The notes below the pieces were generated by a model, which saw nothing but the letters and a program-made list of their open reading frames with translations, ran no database searches and was not told where the DNA came from. Of a stretch of DNA of 19,220 bases, positions 1 through 8,252 are shown piece after piece; position 1 is the first letter of the stretch; every line of letters begins with the position of its first letter. The DNA is taken from assembly GCA_039821645.1 (NCBI GenBank), contig JBCBNU010000053.1, forward strand, positions 1-19,220, given 5' to 3'. Made by a program: the position numbers and the translations under genes. Source of the DNA: CALBPI01 sp039821645 (lineage in GTDB: Bacteria > Pseudomonadota > Gammaproteobacteria > Steroidobacterales > Woeseiaceae).

Positions 1-170
1 GTTCGCCGTCCGGAGTGATCAGTACATGGCAGCGTGCCGTTGGCGCTTCTCTTGTTTCCGGATTTTTGAACACGACATGACGTCGATCGGCGTAGATACG
101 CGACTGAAACCGGAAACAAGAGAAGCGCCAACGGCACGCTGCCATGTACTGATCACTCCGGACGGCGAAC
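1..170. repeat. Perfect 61-bp inverted repeat with 48-nt spacer at the window edge
   Basis: Bases 1-61 are the exact reverse complement of bases 110-170, with an unpaired 48-base spacer at 62-109. The right arm and the spacer read as conserved PfkB kinase coding sequence. The left arm is the antisense of that same sequence and encodes nothing kinase-like when read forward. The repeat begins exactly at base 1 and replaces the kinase 5' end. A fold-back chimera at a contig end is the likeliest cause. A genuine inverted duplication is possible but less likely, because the arms show no divergence at all. Confidence 0.95.
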
Positions 171-775
171 GAACGATGCAAACCTATCTTGGCGCGTGCG
201 TCGAGATCGCACCGAGTGACATCACCGAAGCGTCGTGCGGGGATGCACAGATCGTGTTGCTGGAGGGATATGTTTGGGATACACCGGAAGGCCCTGAATC
301 GATGGCTGCAGCTGTGCGGATCGCCAAGGCTAACGGACACCGGGTAGCGCTGTCGCTGTCCGATTCATTCTGCGTTGAGCGACATCACGCCGCGTTCAGC
401 ACACTATCCAATGCCGGCGCCGACATCGTAATTGGCAACGAAGCTGAGATGAAAGCGCTGTTCGAGGTCGCAACGTTCGATGAGGCACGAGCAGCAGCAG
501 CAGCCAACGGCCGGCTGTTTGTGATGACGCGTTCCGAACTAGGTTCCGTGATCATTCAAGGCAGCGATGCAGCTGAGCAAGCCGCCGACACCATCGAACA
601 AGTTATCGATTCAACCGGCGCAGGCGATGCTTATGTCGCGGGATGCTTATTCGCCCTCTCTCAAGGGCAAACCCTGTCACAGGCTGCGAAGCTTGGCACG
701 AATTGCGCATCACTCGCCATACAGCAGGTCGGCGCTCGCCCCCAACCGGCAGCGCTTCGCGCATTGGTCAGCTAA
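62..775 (+). CDS. PfkB-family sugar/nucleoside kinase, adenosine kinase-like, 5'-truncated
   Basis: This is the C-terminal two thirds of a PfkB/ribokinase-family kinase, which transfers phosphate from ATP to a sugar or nucleoside hydroxyl in the cytoplasm. The family's ATP/anion-hole signature DSTGAGD ends with the catalytic Asp, about 50 residues before the stop. Upstream are the stretches TPDGERTMQTYLGA and LLEGYVWDTPEG, which I associate with adenosine-kinase-like bacterial PfkB proteins. About 236 residues remain, against roughly 310-340 in the family, so about 90 N-terminal residues are missing. An ATG at 26 opens the frame, but bases 1-61 are an inverted copy of 110-170, so its first 12 codons are not native. 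The gene runs convergently towards deoD with a 26-base gap. The nearby nucleoside enzymes favour adenosine or another nucleoside as substrate, but this is inferred from context. Confidence 0.85.
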   Translation: MFEHDMTSIGVDTRLKPETREAPTARCHVLITPDGERTMQTYLGACVEIAPSDITEASCGDAQIVLLEGYVWDTPEGPESMAAAVRIAKANGHRVALSLSDSFCVERHHAAFSTLSNAGADIVIGNEAEMKALFEVATFDEARAAAAANGRLFVMTRSELGSVIIQGSDAAEQAADTIEQVIDSTGAGDAYVAGCLFALSQGQTLSQAAKLGTNCASLAIQQVGARPQPAALRALVS

Positions 776-801
776 TCCCAGGCGCGTGATCGACGCCGCG
801 T

Positions 802-1512
802 CTATTCAGGGTATACCGTCGCCAGCGCGACCCGGATCATGCCGTCGAACGTCTGTGCGCGCTCGTCTGTGCTGAGCGCAGCGCCCGTACGAATATTGTC
901 GCTGACCGTACACATCGCCAATGCGGCAACACCGAACTCAGCGCAAATCGGGTAGAGGCCAGCAGTCTCCATTTCTACGCCAAGAATTCCGAAGCGCTCC
1001 ATCGTGTCGAACATATCGGAGTCGGGCGTGTAGAAGAGATCGGATGTGAACAAGTTGCCGACATGGTGCGACACACCCTGCGCGACCGCGGCATCTACAG
1101 CACCGCGTAAAAGACCAAAGTCCGCGATGCAGGCATAATCATATCCACCGAAGCGAATCCGATTCACGTTAGAGTCTGTACACGTTCCCTGACCAATAAT
1201 CAGGTCTCTGAGCGGCATGTCCTTGCGCACAGTGCCGCAGCTCCCTATGCGGACCAGTCGTTTGACGCCGTAGTCGGCAATCAACTCGTGCGCGTAGATC
1301 GATACCGACGGAATGCCCATGCCATGCGACATGATCGAAATTGGCTGGCCACGATAGCTACCGGTAAAGCCAAGCATGTTCCGCACATTGGTGACTTCCT
1401 GAGTCTCTTCCAGGAAATTCTCGGCGATGTACTTGGCACGCAGTGGATCCCCAGGCATCAATACCGTTGATGCGAAGTCCCCGGGTGCGGCATTCATGTG
1501 CTTTGTGGCCAT
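802..1512 (-). CDS. deoD: Purine nucleoside phosphorylase DeoD, hexameric type
   Basis: DeoD cleaves purine (deoxy)ribonucleosides with phosphate to give free base and (deoxy)ribose 1-phosphate in the cytoplasm. The 236-residue product matches the usual 235-240. Visible signatures are the phosphate-site MPGDPLRAKYIAE near residues 19-31, RIGSCGT near 88-94, the ribose-site GVEMETAGLY near 178-187, and VSDNIRTG with the catalytic Asp at about 205. The frame continues upstream to 1596, but the ATG at 1512 gives the family-standard N terminus and has a GGAG ribosome site about 8-9 bases upstream. It faces the PfkB gene tail to tail and is divergent from the cupin gene, with 61 bases between them. 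Its product, ribose 1-phosphate, is the substrate of DeoB, encoded about 1.8 kb away. Confidence 0.95.
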   Translation of the reverse strand: MATKHMNAAPGDFASTVLMPGDPLRAKYIAENFLEETQEVTNVRNMLGFTGSYRGQPISIMSHGMGIPSVSIYAHELIADYGVKRLVRIGSCGTVRKDMPLRDLIIGQGTCTDSNVNRIRFGGYDYACIADFGLLRGAVDAAVAQGVSHHVGNLFTSDLFYTPDSDMFDTMERFGILGVEMETAGLYPICAEFGVAALAMCTVSDNIRTGAALSTDERAQTFDGMIRVALATVYPE

Positions 1513-1573
1513 GTTATTTGCTCCGCTTCGGTTATGTCCGCATGATACACCGCTGGCGAGCAAGGCCGCGAAG

Positions 1574-1933
1574 ATGACCCCTATCCACGCTGACACGATA
1601 CCCGATGAGTTCTACACCGAAGAGCGCTGCTTCATTCGCGAGTGGATCAACACACCTGATCAACCGGAAGCTTCTCTGGCGCAGTGCCGTGTCGTTGTCG
1701 GCACCACCACGCAAAAGCACAGATTGTCTGTGACCGAGTGGTATCTCGTCAGGCAGGGGATCGGCAAGCTTCGAGTGGCTGAAGAGGAACCGATTGTCAT
1801 TAAACCGGGCGATCGGGTTTGTATTCCTGCTGGTGCCGCACAGCAGGTACTCAGTACCGGCGATGAGGATCTCGTTTTCGATTGCTTTTGTATTCCACGC
1901 TTTACGCCGGATTGCTATGAGTCTCTTGAGTAG
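1574..1933 (+). CDS. Small cupin-domain protein
   Basis: This 119-residue single-domain cupin is of unknown substrate. Cupin motif 1 is recognisable around KHRLSVTEWYLVRQGIG and motif 2 around KPGDRVCIPAGAAQQV. Motif 1 keeps one His and the Glu, but the usual second His of HxH is absent. In motif 2 the His that normally follows PxG is Gln. Metal binding may therefore be weak or lost, and a sugar- or ligand-binding role is as likely as catalysis. The start at 1574 has only a weak ribosome site; an in-frame ATG at 1511 would overlap the deoD start and adds residues that do not look like cupin. The last 17 bases overlap the start of the amidohydrolase gene, so the two are probably co-translated. 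The link to nucleoside metabolism is by location only. Confidence 0.8.
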   Translation: MTPIHADTIPDEFYTEERCFIREWINTPDQPEASLAQCRVVVGTTTQKHRLSVTEWYLVRQGIGKLRVAEEEPIVIKPGDRVCIPAGAAQQVLSTGDEDLVFDCFCIPRFTPDCYESLE

Positions 1934-3338
1934 ATCGGCCCTGACCGGAGCCCTTTTGATCGCGTCGCTTTGCGGCTGCACAACTGTCGATCAGCGGCAA
2001 AGCGTCGATCTGATTGTGTATGGCGACTATGTGTTGACGATGGCCGATGACGAAGCACCGGTAACCGATGGTGCAGTTGCGATAGATGACAACCTCATTG
2101 TTGCGGTTGGCTCGAAGGCGGAAATCGACTTGAACTACTCTGCGGACTTAGCTGTCGACGGAAAGCAACGCGCTGTCATGCCAGGTCTCGTCAATGGACA
2201 CACGCATGCCGCCATGACGTTGCTACGCGGGGTAGCTGATGACCTGCAACTGATGGATTGGCTGACCAACTACATCTTCCCGGCAGAGATTGATGTGGTC
2301 GATGAGGCGTTCGTCCGAATCGGCACGAAGCTCGCGTGCTGGGAGATGATTGAGTCCGGAACCACCGCCTTCGTTGATATGTACTTCTTTCCGGAGACCG
2401 TCTCGCAGGTCGTACAAGAATGTGGATTGCGCGCGGTGGTTGCTCCGTCGGTTATCGAGCAACAGTCGCCCGATGCGGCGAATGGCGAGATTTCCTTACA
2501 GCAAGCCACCGACTATGTTCTAAGTTGGCAAGGAAAATCGGAGCGGATTGTTCCTGCTGTCGGTGCACACTCGGTCTATACAATCAGCGAGTCAGGGCTG
2601 CGTAAAATCGCTGATGCGGCACATGAGGTTGATGCGCCAATTGCGATTCACGTTTCCGAATCACTCGCCGAGATCGACCAGATCAAGTCTGCCTATGGCA
2701 AGACGCCGGTCGAGGTGCTGGAAATGGTGGGTATGCTCCGACAGCCAGTCATCGCGGCGCATGTCGTGCACCCAAGTCCAGGCGATATCTCGTTGCTCGC
2801 GCGTTACGGCGTTGGTGCCATCCACAACCCAACGTCCAACCTGAAGCTCTCGTCTGGCGTGGCACCTGTGACCGAGCTTCGCGATGGCGGCGTTAGCGTC
2901 GGACTAGGTACCGACGGGGCCGCAAGCAACAACGATCTCGATTTGTGGGAGGAAATACGCCTCGCCGGATTACTTGCAAAAGGTCGCTCTATGGACCCGA
3001 CCGATCTGCCGGCACGGACTGTTTTGAGATTAAGTACATGCGAAGGTGCGGCGGCGATTGGCCTTGGTGACCGGGTAGGCCAGCTCACTGTAGGCATGCG
3101 GGCTGATCTGATTCAGGTGGATTTCAGCAAGACGCGACACGCACCGCTATACGATATTTACTCGCACCTTGTCTACGTCGCCGACAGCACCGATGTCGTC
3201 ACCACGATTGTTGATGGGCAGATCCTGATGCGCGAGCGCCAGATTCAAACGATCGACGAGTCGGACCTCGCGAGCGATGTACAGCAATGGCGAACCCGCA
3301 TTGCTGAGGCGCTCGACCTCCCCGTCACCCAGCCTTGA
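1917..3338 (+). CDS. Amidohydrolase, MTA/SAH/adenosine deaminase (MtaD) family, with lipoprotein signal
   Basis: The family hydrolytically deaminates adenosine-type nucleosides such as 5'-methylthioadenosine, S-adenosylhomocysteine or adenosine, giving the inosine analogue. Expected active-site residues are present: metal ligands in NGHTHAAM (His95, His97), HVSES (His245 with catalytic Glu248), AAHVVH (His282) and GTDGAASNND (Asp333). The mature part has the usual length of about 440 residues. Unusually, the 473-residue protein starts MSLLSRSALT, followed by a hydrophobic stretch and LCGC, which looks like a lipobox with the lipidated Cys at 21. The first beta strand, DLIVYGDYVL, begins only about ten residues later and no other start fits, so the signal belongs to the gene. 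The start overlaps the cupin gene by 17 bases and the end overlaps the convergent deoB by 14. Substrate is not decided; a related exported amidohydrolase activity is possible. Confidence 0.87.
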   Translation: MSLLSRSALTGALLIASLCGCTTVDQRQSVDLIVYGDYVLTMADDEAPVTDGAVAIDDNLIVAVGSKAEIDLNYSADLAVDGKQRAVMPGLVNGHTHAAMTLLRGVADDLQLMDWLTNYIFPAEIDVVDEAFVRIGTKLACWEMIESGTTAFVDMYFFPETVSQVVQECGLRAVVAPSVIEQQSPDAANGEISLQQATDYVLSWQGKSERIVPAVGAHSVYTISESGLRKIADAAHEVDAPIAIHVSESLAEIDQIKSAYGKTPVEVLEMVGMLRQPVIAAHVVHPSPGDISLLARYGVGAIHNPTSNLKLSSGVAPVTELRDGGVSVGLGTDGAASNNDLDLWEEIRLAGLLAKGRSMDPTDLPARTVLRLSTCEGAAAIGLGDRVGQLTVGMRADLIQVDFSKTRHAPLYDIYSHLVYVADSTDVVTTIVDGQILMRERQIQTIDESDLASDVQQWRTRIAEALDLPVTQP

Positions 3339-4545
3339 GGAACTGCTGCCCGTAAGCCAGCGGCGCAAGACCAAAGTGCTCCGCCAACGACTGGCCGATA
3401 TCGGCGAAACTCCCACGTTTACCGATACTGCCCGTTGGGATGCCACCACCCGCAACCAGCACCGGAATGTACTCGCGTGTGTGATCTGTGCCAGGCCATG
3501 TGGGGTCACATCCATGATCGGCACAAAGAATCAAAAGATCGTCGGGCTTGAGTGCTGCTCGAATACTTGGCAGAACGGCATCGAAGCTCTCTAAAGCCTC
3601 TGCATAACCGGCAGGGTCACGCCGATGACCGTACAACATGTCGAAGTCTACAAGATTGGTGAATACGAGCGTTCGCTCTCCCGCCGCCTCGATCGCATCG
3701 AGCGTTGCAGCGACCAATGCCTCATTGCCCGTCGCCTTGACGGTCTTACTGATACCCCGGTGCGCGAAAATGTCGGCGATTTTTCCGACGCTGATCACCT
3801 CTCCACCGGACTCAGTCAGTTTGTCGAGTAGGGTTGGCGCATGCGGCGGCGTTGTCAGATCGCGGCGGTTTCCGGTGCGCGTGAAAGACTCCGCGTCATC
3901 GCCAACAAACGGCCGCGCGATGACGCGTCCGACCCGGTATTCATCCACGAGTTCTCGCGCAATTTCGCACAGCGCATACAGTCGGTCGAGACCAAACGTC
4001 TCTTCGTGTGCGGCGATCTGAAAGACGCTGTCCGCCGACGTGTACACAATCGGCTTGCCGGTTGTGCAATGGGCTTCGCCAAGCTCCGTAATGATCTGCG
4101 TGCCGCTCGCGTGGCAATTCCCAAGCACGCCCGGTAGCTGCGCCCGTGAGATCAACGCATCCAGCAGCTGAGGCGGAAAAGCCGATTGACGGTTCTCGAA
4201 ATAGCCCCAGTCAAACATCACAGGACAGCCGGCGATCTCCCAATGACCCGAAGGCGTATCCTTGCCACTCGACAGCTCTGCAGCACAACCCCAAGCCGCA
4301 TCTGGCTCAACCTCTGGCTCTCCGTCGACCCACTGCCCCGTAACCAGACGGGCGGCGTGCATGAGACCCATACGAGACAAGTTCGGCAACATTAGTGGCT
4401 TCGCACGCTCACCACGCTCGAATGCATCTCGACAATAGCGGGCAATACTCCCAAACGTGTTCGCGTTGACATCACCGAAGCGTTCCGCGTCGGGTGTTGC
4501 GCCAACGCCGAAAGAATCGAGAACCATTACTACCGCACGTGACAT
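3325..4545 (-). CDS. deoB: Phosphopentomutase DeoB
   Basis: DeoB interconverts (deoxy)ribose 1-phosphate and 5-phosphate, linking DeoD-type phosphorolysis to the pentose phosphate pathway. The 406-residue protein has the family length. Alkaline-phosphatase-superfamily metal sites are visible: VLDSFGVG with Asp10 near the start, GKDTPSGHWE with the phosphorylated Thr near 97, and ADHGCDPTWPGTDHTREYIP near the C terminus. NLVDFDMLYGHRRD is also typical. The frame is open to 4689, but the ATG at 4545 gives the conserved MSRAVVMVLD start and has AAGG about nine bases upstream. The 3' end overlaps the convergent amidohydrolase gene by 14 bases. It is divergent from the reductase gene across a 91-base gap that contains a TATAAT element. 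Confidence 0.96.
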   Translation of the reverse strand: MSRAVVMVLDSFGVGATPDAERFGDVNANTFGSIARYCRDAFERGERAKPLMLPNLSRMGLMHAARLVTGQWVDGEPEVEPDAAWGCAAELSSGKDTPSGHWEIAGCPVMFDWGYFENRQSAFPPQLLDALISRAQLPGVLGNCHASGTQIITELGEAHCTTGKPIVYTSADSVFQIAAHEETFGLDRLYALCEIARELVDEYRVGRVIARPFVGDDAESFTRTGNRRDLTTPPHAPTLLDKLTESGGEVISVGKIADIFAHRGISKTVKATGNEALVAATLDAIEAAGERTLVFTNLVDFDMLYGHRRDPAGYAEALESFDAVLPSIRAALKPDDLLILCADHGCDPTWPGTDHTREYIPVLVAGGGIPTGSIGKRGSFADIGQSLAEHFGLAPLAYGQQFLKAG

Positions 4546-4587
4546 ACTAATCAGCCTTCGCAGGTGCTGCGCCCGCCATCCAGTCCC

Positions 4588-4593
4588 TATAAT
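4588..4593 (+). promoter_or_regulatory. Perfect -10 hexamer (TATAAT) in the deoB/reductase divergent gap
   Basis: TATAAT lies 44 bases before the reductase start codon and about 45 bases from the deoB start. No good -35 hexamer is found 16-18 bases upstream; the nearest sequence is TGCTGC. On the opposite strand the overlapping TATTAT could serve deoB. The hexamer is seen directly; its use as a promoter is inferred. Confidence 0.45.
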
Positions 4594-4636
4594 AGCGAGT
4601 TCGAACCTACTACTCACACTCGAGGACAGTTTACCG

Positions 4637-5881
4637 ATGCCTGCAAAAAGAGAATTCGATATCGTCGTTTGGGGCGCAACCGGATTCACCGGTCGACTCG
4701 TGGCAGAGCATCTGGCCGACAGCTACGGGCTCGATGGTGAGCTCTCATGGGCCATCGGCGGGCGCAACGCAGACAAGCTAACGCAGATCGGTGCAACTCT
4801 GGAACGTGACGGCGCGCGCCCCGAAGTCATTGTGGGCGACGCAGGCGACGTCGACGCTATGCAGTCGTTGGCAGAGCGTACTCGAGTCGTCGCAACGACC
4901 GTCGGACCTTACAGCCTATACGGTAACGAACTGGTCGCAGCATGCGCACGAGTCGGCACACACTACTGCGATCTCGCCGGGGAGGTGCCCTGGGTCAGGC
5001 GCATGATCGACGCGCACGAACAAACCGCTGCCCAGTCTGGTGCGGTGATCGTGCCGTCGAGTGGTTTTGATTGCATCCCCTCAGACCTCGGCACCTTCTA
5101 TCTGCAACAGCAGGCACTTGCAGTTTTTGGCACGCCAGCACAGCGTATTCACATGCTGGTCCGAAAAGCGGACGGCGGCATCAGCGGCGGTACCGCGACA
5201 AGCATGCTGGAAATCGCTGCAGAGGCACAAAAAAGCGCCCGTTGCCGTCGGTTACTGCTCGACCCCTACTCTCTCAATCCGGATAACACCGGCGGTGATG
5301 ACAAAAACGAAAGTTTGATGTTCGGTCTTGATGAGCTCTCGGGTCAGTGGGTCGCGCCGTTTCTAATGGCTTCGATTAACACCCGTGTCGTGCGGCGCAG
5401 TGCCGCGCTGCTCAACCCTCTCTATGGTGATGACTTCCGCTACTCAGAGTTTATTTCTACCGGCACCGGTGCTGGAGCTGCGTTGAAAGCGGCAGCCATC
5501 AGCGCCGCTATGGCCAGCTTGTTCACAGGAGCTGCAATTCCGCCAACCAGAGCGCTGCTACGAAGAATCCTACCTGACCCCGGTGAGGGCCCCGATGAGA
5601 ATGCACGAAAACGCGGTGGATTTGTCATCGACTTCGTCGGCATCACCGAGCACGGCGATTCGATCACCGCGCGCGTCACAGGCGATCGCGACCCGGGTTA
5701 TGGCGCCACCAGCAGAATGCTCGGCGAAACCGCGGTCGCTCTGGCAAAGAGGAAGCAGCGTCGAGGCGGACACGGCGGATTCATGACACCCGCTTCGGCT
5801 ATGGGGGATGACCTCATCGACAGACTTCAAACCAACGCGGTCATGAGTTTCTCAGTCAAAGCGCACTCGCCAGCCGGGTAG
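4637..5881 (+). CDS. Saccharopine dehydrogenase-like / trans-acting enoyl reductase family protein
   Basis: The 414-residue protein begins with a Rossmann nucleotide-binding motif, VVWGATGFTGRLVAEHL, at about residues 10-26. This and the following TVGPYSLYG, THYCDLAGEVPW and SSGFDCIPSDLG are characteristic of the family that includes saccharopine dehydrogenase-like oxidoreductases and mycobacterial trans-acting enoyl reductase, which are about 410-420 residues long. It probably uses NAD(P)H to reduce a lipid or polyketide-type substrate, but the substrate cannot be read from sequence. The start at 4637 has GAGGA about ten bases upstream; the longer open frame to 4457 runs antisense through deoB and is not coding. 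It stands alone: divergent from deoB and ending 5 bases from the convergent signalling operon. Confidence 0.85.
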   Translation: MPAKREFDIVVWGATGFTGRLVAEHLADSYGLDGELSWAIGGRNADKLTQIGATLERDGARPEVIVGDAGDVDAMQSLAERTRVVATTVGPYSLYGNELVAACARVGTHYCDLAGEVPWVRRMIDAHEQTAAQSGAVIVPSSGFDCIPSDLGTFYLQQQALAVFGTPAQRIHMLVRKADGGISGGTATSMLEIAAEAQKSARCRRLLLDPYSLNPDNTGGDDKNESLMFGLDELSGQWVAPFLMASINTRVVRRSAALLNPLYGDDFRYSEFISTGTGAGAALKAAAISAAMASLFTGAAIPPTRALLRRILPDPGEGPDENARKRGGFVIDFVGITEHGDSITARVTGDRDPGYGATSRMLGETAVALAKRKQRRGGHGGFMTPASAMGDDLIDRLQTNAVMSFSVKAHSPAG

Positions 5882-5886
5882 CACAC

Positions 5887-7062
5887 CTAGCCGTTGACGA
5901 CGGCGCCCGCAGGCGCGGCCGCACCAGTCACATGGATCGCCTGATCAAGCGCACCGGATTGATGAAACTCCTGGAGATGCTCGATCACGGCGTTCGTTAC
6001 GCCCTGCCCTGCACAAACCAGTAAGCTCCCGGATGTCGAAAGAACATCCTCGGCGATCGTCATGCCCACCTCCAGCTCAAGGGCAGTCACTTCCGTGATT
6101 TCCGCCGGGGTGGCCGCTGAAGCACCCTCAACCAGGCGAGACAACAACCGGGGATCAAACTCGGAGGAGCGGCGTTTGAGTTCCTCAATTCGCTCGTCTT
6201 GATCGTATCCCCGCGCACGCAGCGCCTCCTCGGAGGCGACAAGGTGTAAAGCGCGCGCGCCCATTGGTATCGACTCCGCTCGGATCGAGTCCTCTGGCCA
6301 ACCGTCACCGGAATAATGCTTATGCTGGTAGCGGATCGTCTCCGCAACCGCTTCCAGACGCGGTATGCGTTCGAGCTGCTCCGCCGCACGGTCTGCCGTC
6401 GCGTAGTAGACACGTCGCTCCTCATCTTCAAGCGGAATACCACCGTTTATCTTTGCAAGTGTGCCGGCGCGCAGCGAAACACAGCCGATCTGCGAAAGAA
6501 GCACCGCAGTCTGGATCGTCCAATGATCCTTGTCATTGAGCTCCGGAATGGCTTGCAGCAACTCATCGACCCGTGACTGGATCTTTCCAGTTCGCCCAAA
6601 CACGTCCGGTCTTGCGAGCGACAAGAGGTCGGTCAGGACCTCGATGCTACCGATAAGCGTCTCTTCCAGAAGCGTCTTCTCGGCGGTGATTAACGAGTAT
6701 TGCTGCAGCCCCTGTGATACCGCCTGACGAAGGCCATGAACGTCACAAGGTTTGGTCAAATACCGATAGACCTCACCATCGTTTACCGCGGATACCGCGG
6801 TCTGCTGATCGGAGTTTCCGGTCAGCATCATGCGCACCGAATCCGGCGACAATTGCTTTGCTGCGCGGAGGAATTCTACCCCGTCCATTCCAGGCATTCG
6901 CATATCCGAAACAATCAGCGCGAACGTCTCCTCATTTGCAATTTTAGCGAGCCCTTCTTCCGGGCCTACTGCAATGTGGACGTTGCAGTCCTTGCGAATT
7001 GCGCGCTTGATCGCGTCAAGGACGTTGGATTCGTCGTCTACAAACAATACTCGATTGTTCAT
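5887..7062 (-). CDS. Response regulator with degenerate HD-GYP domain
   Basis: This 391-residue protein has an intact N-terminal receiver domain (Asp9, Asp10, phospho-acceptor Asp53 in SDMRMP, Thr81, Lys104). An HD-GYP-like domain follows at about 140-300. HD-GYP enzymes hydrolyse cyclic di-GMP, but here the defining residues are lost: HDIG is SQIG at 190-193, HHE is QHK at 246-248, the following Asp is Ser251, and GYP is GWP at 254-256. A conserved C-terminal segment, LELEVGMTIAEDVLSTSG, resembles the small domain often attached to HD-GYP proteins. Catalysis is unlikely; a role as phosphorylation-controlled binding partner or allosteric regulator is inferred. It is the last gene of a three-gene operon, and its ATG overlaps the stop of the HDOD gene as ATGA. 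The 3' end lies 5 bases from the convergent reductase gene. Confidence 0.88.
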   Translation of the reverse strand: MNNRVLFVDDESNVLDAIKRAIRKDCNVHIAVGPEEGLAKIANEETFALIVSDMRMPGMDGVEFLRAAKQLSPDSVRMMLTGNSDQQTAVSAVNDGEVYRYLTKPCDVHGLRQAVSQGLQQYSLITAEKTLLEETLIGSIEVLTDLLSLARPDVFGRTGKIQSRVDELLQAIPELNDKDHWTIQTAVLLSQIGCVSLRAGTLAKINGGIPLEDEERRVYYATADRAAEQLERIPRLEAVAETIRYQHKHYSGDGWPEDSIRAESIPMGARALHLVASEEALRARGYDQDERIEELKRRSSEFDPRLLSRLVEGASAATPAEITEVTALELEVGMTIAEDVLSTSGSLLVCAGQGVTNAVIEHLQEFHQSGALDQAIHVTGAAAPAGAVVNG

Positions 7063-8252
7063 GCTGCATTCCTCGTTTCGAAGAGTTTTAGGGCACTCTC
7101 GCGCCAGTCTGCAATGTGCTCACCGAGGCCCAGCGATTGCAGCCAGTCCTCGTCGAGCGTGAGTTCCCCATCATCGTGGAGCTCGTCGTGCAAGGCGCGA
7201 GCGACGTGCAATGCCACGATGGGGGCAAAGGCGGTAACCGGTGTTTTCTGCGGTTCAGCGTAGAAAGCAATTGCCTCGACAATGCCGTCGGATAGCCCCC
7301 AAAGACCGAGCAGATATGCACCGATTTCTCCATGCGTTACACCGAGCGCTTGCCGCTCTGCGTCGATGCGCCCAGAACCATCTGAAACCGCACGCTGCAC
7401 CGACTCAAAGCGGTCGGGGATTTCGCCGGACAGGATCAACTTGCCGAGCTCGTGCAACATGGCCGCCTGGAAGGACTCCTCAACCTCGACGGCGTTGTCC
7501 GTCATTTTCTTTGCAATCGCACGTGCCAGGGAAGCGGTGCGTTGTCCACGCCGGCTCAATTGCTCGACGGAGACTGCGCTTCGCTCGTGTTCGAACATAC
7601 GGAACGCGGACTGAGACAACACGAGAGACCGGATGACATCGAGGCCGAGATAGGTCACTGCGTGCTGTATCGAGCTCACGTTGCGGCGCAGCCCAAAGAA
7701 GGCCGAATTCACAAGTTGCAGGATCTTCGCACTCATCGCCATGTCCTCGGCAATGATCTCCCCCACCTTCGGCATATCGGGGTCTTCTTTGGCCATTTCC
7801 TGATTCAAGGCCGCGTAGACAGAGGGCACGCTTGGCAGCTGCCCGATTTCCGCTGTGATTTTACGTAGCTCGCCGTCCTGCATTAGATTGCGCAGCTTAG
7901 AGGTGCGCAGAACGGTTTCGCGGAGCGTGTCGGCATCACAGGGCTTCGCCAAAAATTGATGCGCGCTCGCAATAGAACGAATCGTAGATTCCTGCTCCGA
8001 GTGCCCCGACAATATGATTCGCGCCGTACCCGGATACCGTCGTCTTACTTCGGAGAGTAAATAGGCACCATCGTGTTCCGGCATCCGCATATCGCTGACG
8101 ACAATATCGACAGGCGCCTCCGCCATGATCTCAAGCGCTTCCAGTGCACCCTCGGCGAAAAGCATTTCCCACTCATGTCGCAAGGGCCGCAACATGCGGC
8201 GCAATCCATTGAGAATGTTAGGCTCATCGTCCACAAAAATGACGCGCATCAT
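7059..8252 (-). CDS. Response regulator with HDOD output domain
   Basis: The 397-residue protein couples a receiver domain (residues 1-120: FVDDE, phospho-acceptor Asp54 in SDMRMP, Ser82, Lys103) to an HDOD domain. The HDOD part is seen from about 137 (GQLPSVPSVYAALNQEM) through AKILQLVNSAFFGLRRNVSS, AVTYLGLDVIRSLVLSQ and AAMLHELGK at 263-271. HDOD domains are relatives of HD phosphohydrolases that usually act in signalling without a proven enzymatic activity. All receiver residues needed for phosphorylation are present. The gene is the middle one of the operon and has ATGA overlaps at both ends, strong evidence of coupled translation. Two adjacent ATG codons (8252 and 8249) could start it; the upstream one makes the overlap. 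Its expected partner is the kinase encoded just upstream. Confidence 0.9.
   Translation of the reverse strand: MMRVIFVDDEPNILNGLRRMLRPLRHEWEMLFAEGALEALEIMAEAPVDIVVSDMRMPEHDGAYLLSEVRRRYPGTARIILSGHSEQESTIRSIASAHQFLAKPCDADTLRETVLRTSKLRNLMQDGELRKITAEIGQLPSVPSVYAALNQEMAKEDPDMPKVGEIIAEDMAMSAKILQLVNSAFFGLRRNVSSIQHAVTYLGLDVIRSLVLSQSAFRMFEHERSAVSVEQLSRRGQRTASLARAIAKKMTDNAVEVEESFQAAMLHELGKLILSGEIPDRFESVQRAVSDGSGRIDAERQALGVTHGEIGAYLLGLWGLSDGIVEAIAFYAEPQKTPVTAFAPIVALHVARALHDELHDDGELTLDEDWLQSLGLGEHIADWRESALKLFETRNAA

Noticed and set aside
26..61. ATG at 26 as the start of the PfkB kinase
   Set aside because: These codons lie in the left arm of the inverted repeat, which is an antisense copy of the kinase's own sequence, so the N terminus is not native.
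487..505. CAG/GCA trinucleotide run in the kinase gene as a phase-variable repeat
   Set aside because: It is a short alanine-coding run in triplets, so length change would not shift the frame, and it is common in GC-rich genes.
6736..7263. Plus-strand frame across the junction of the two response regulator genes
   Set aside because: It is antisense to two clear receiver proteins and their ATGA overlap; the translation has no domain-like pattern.
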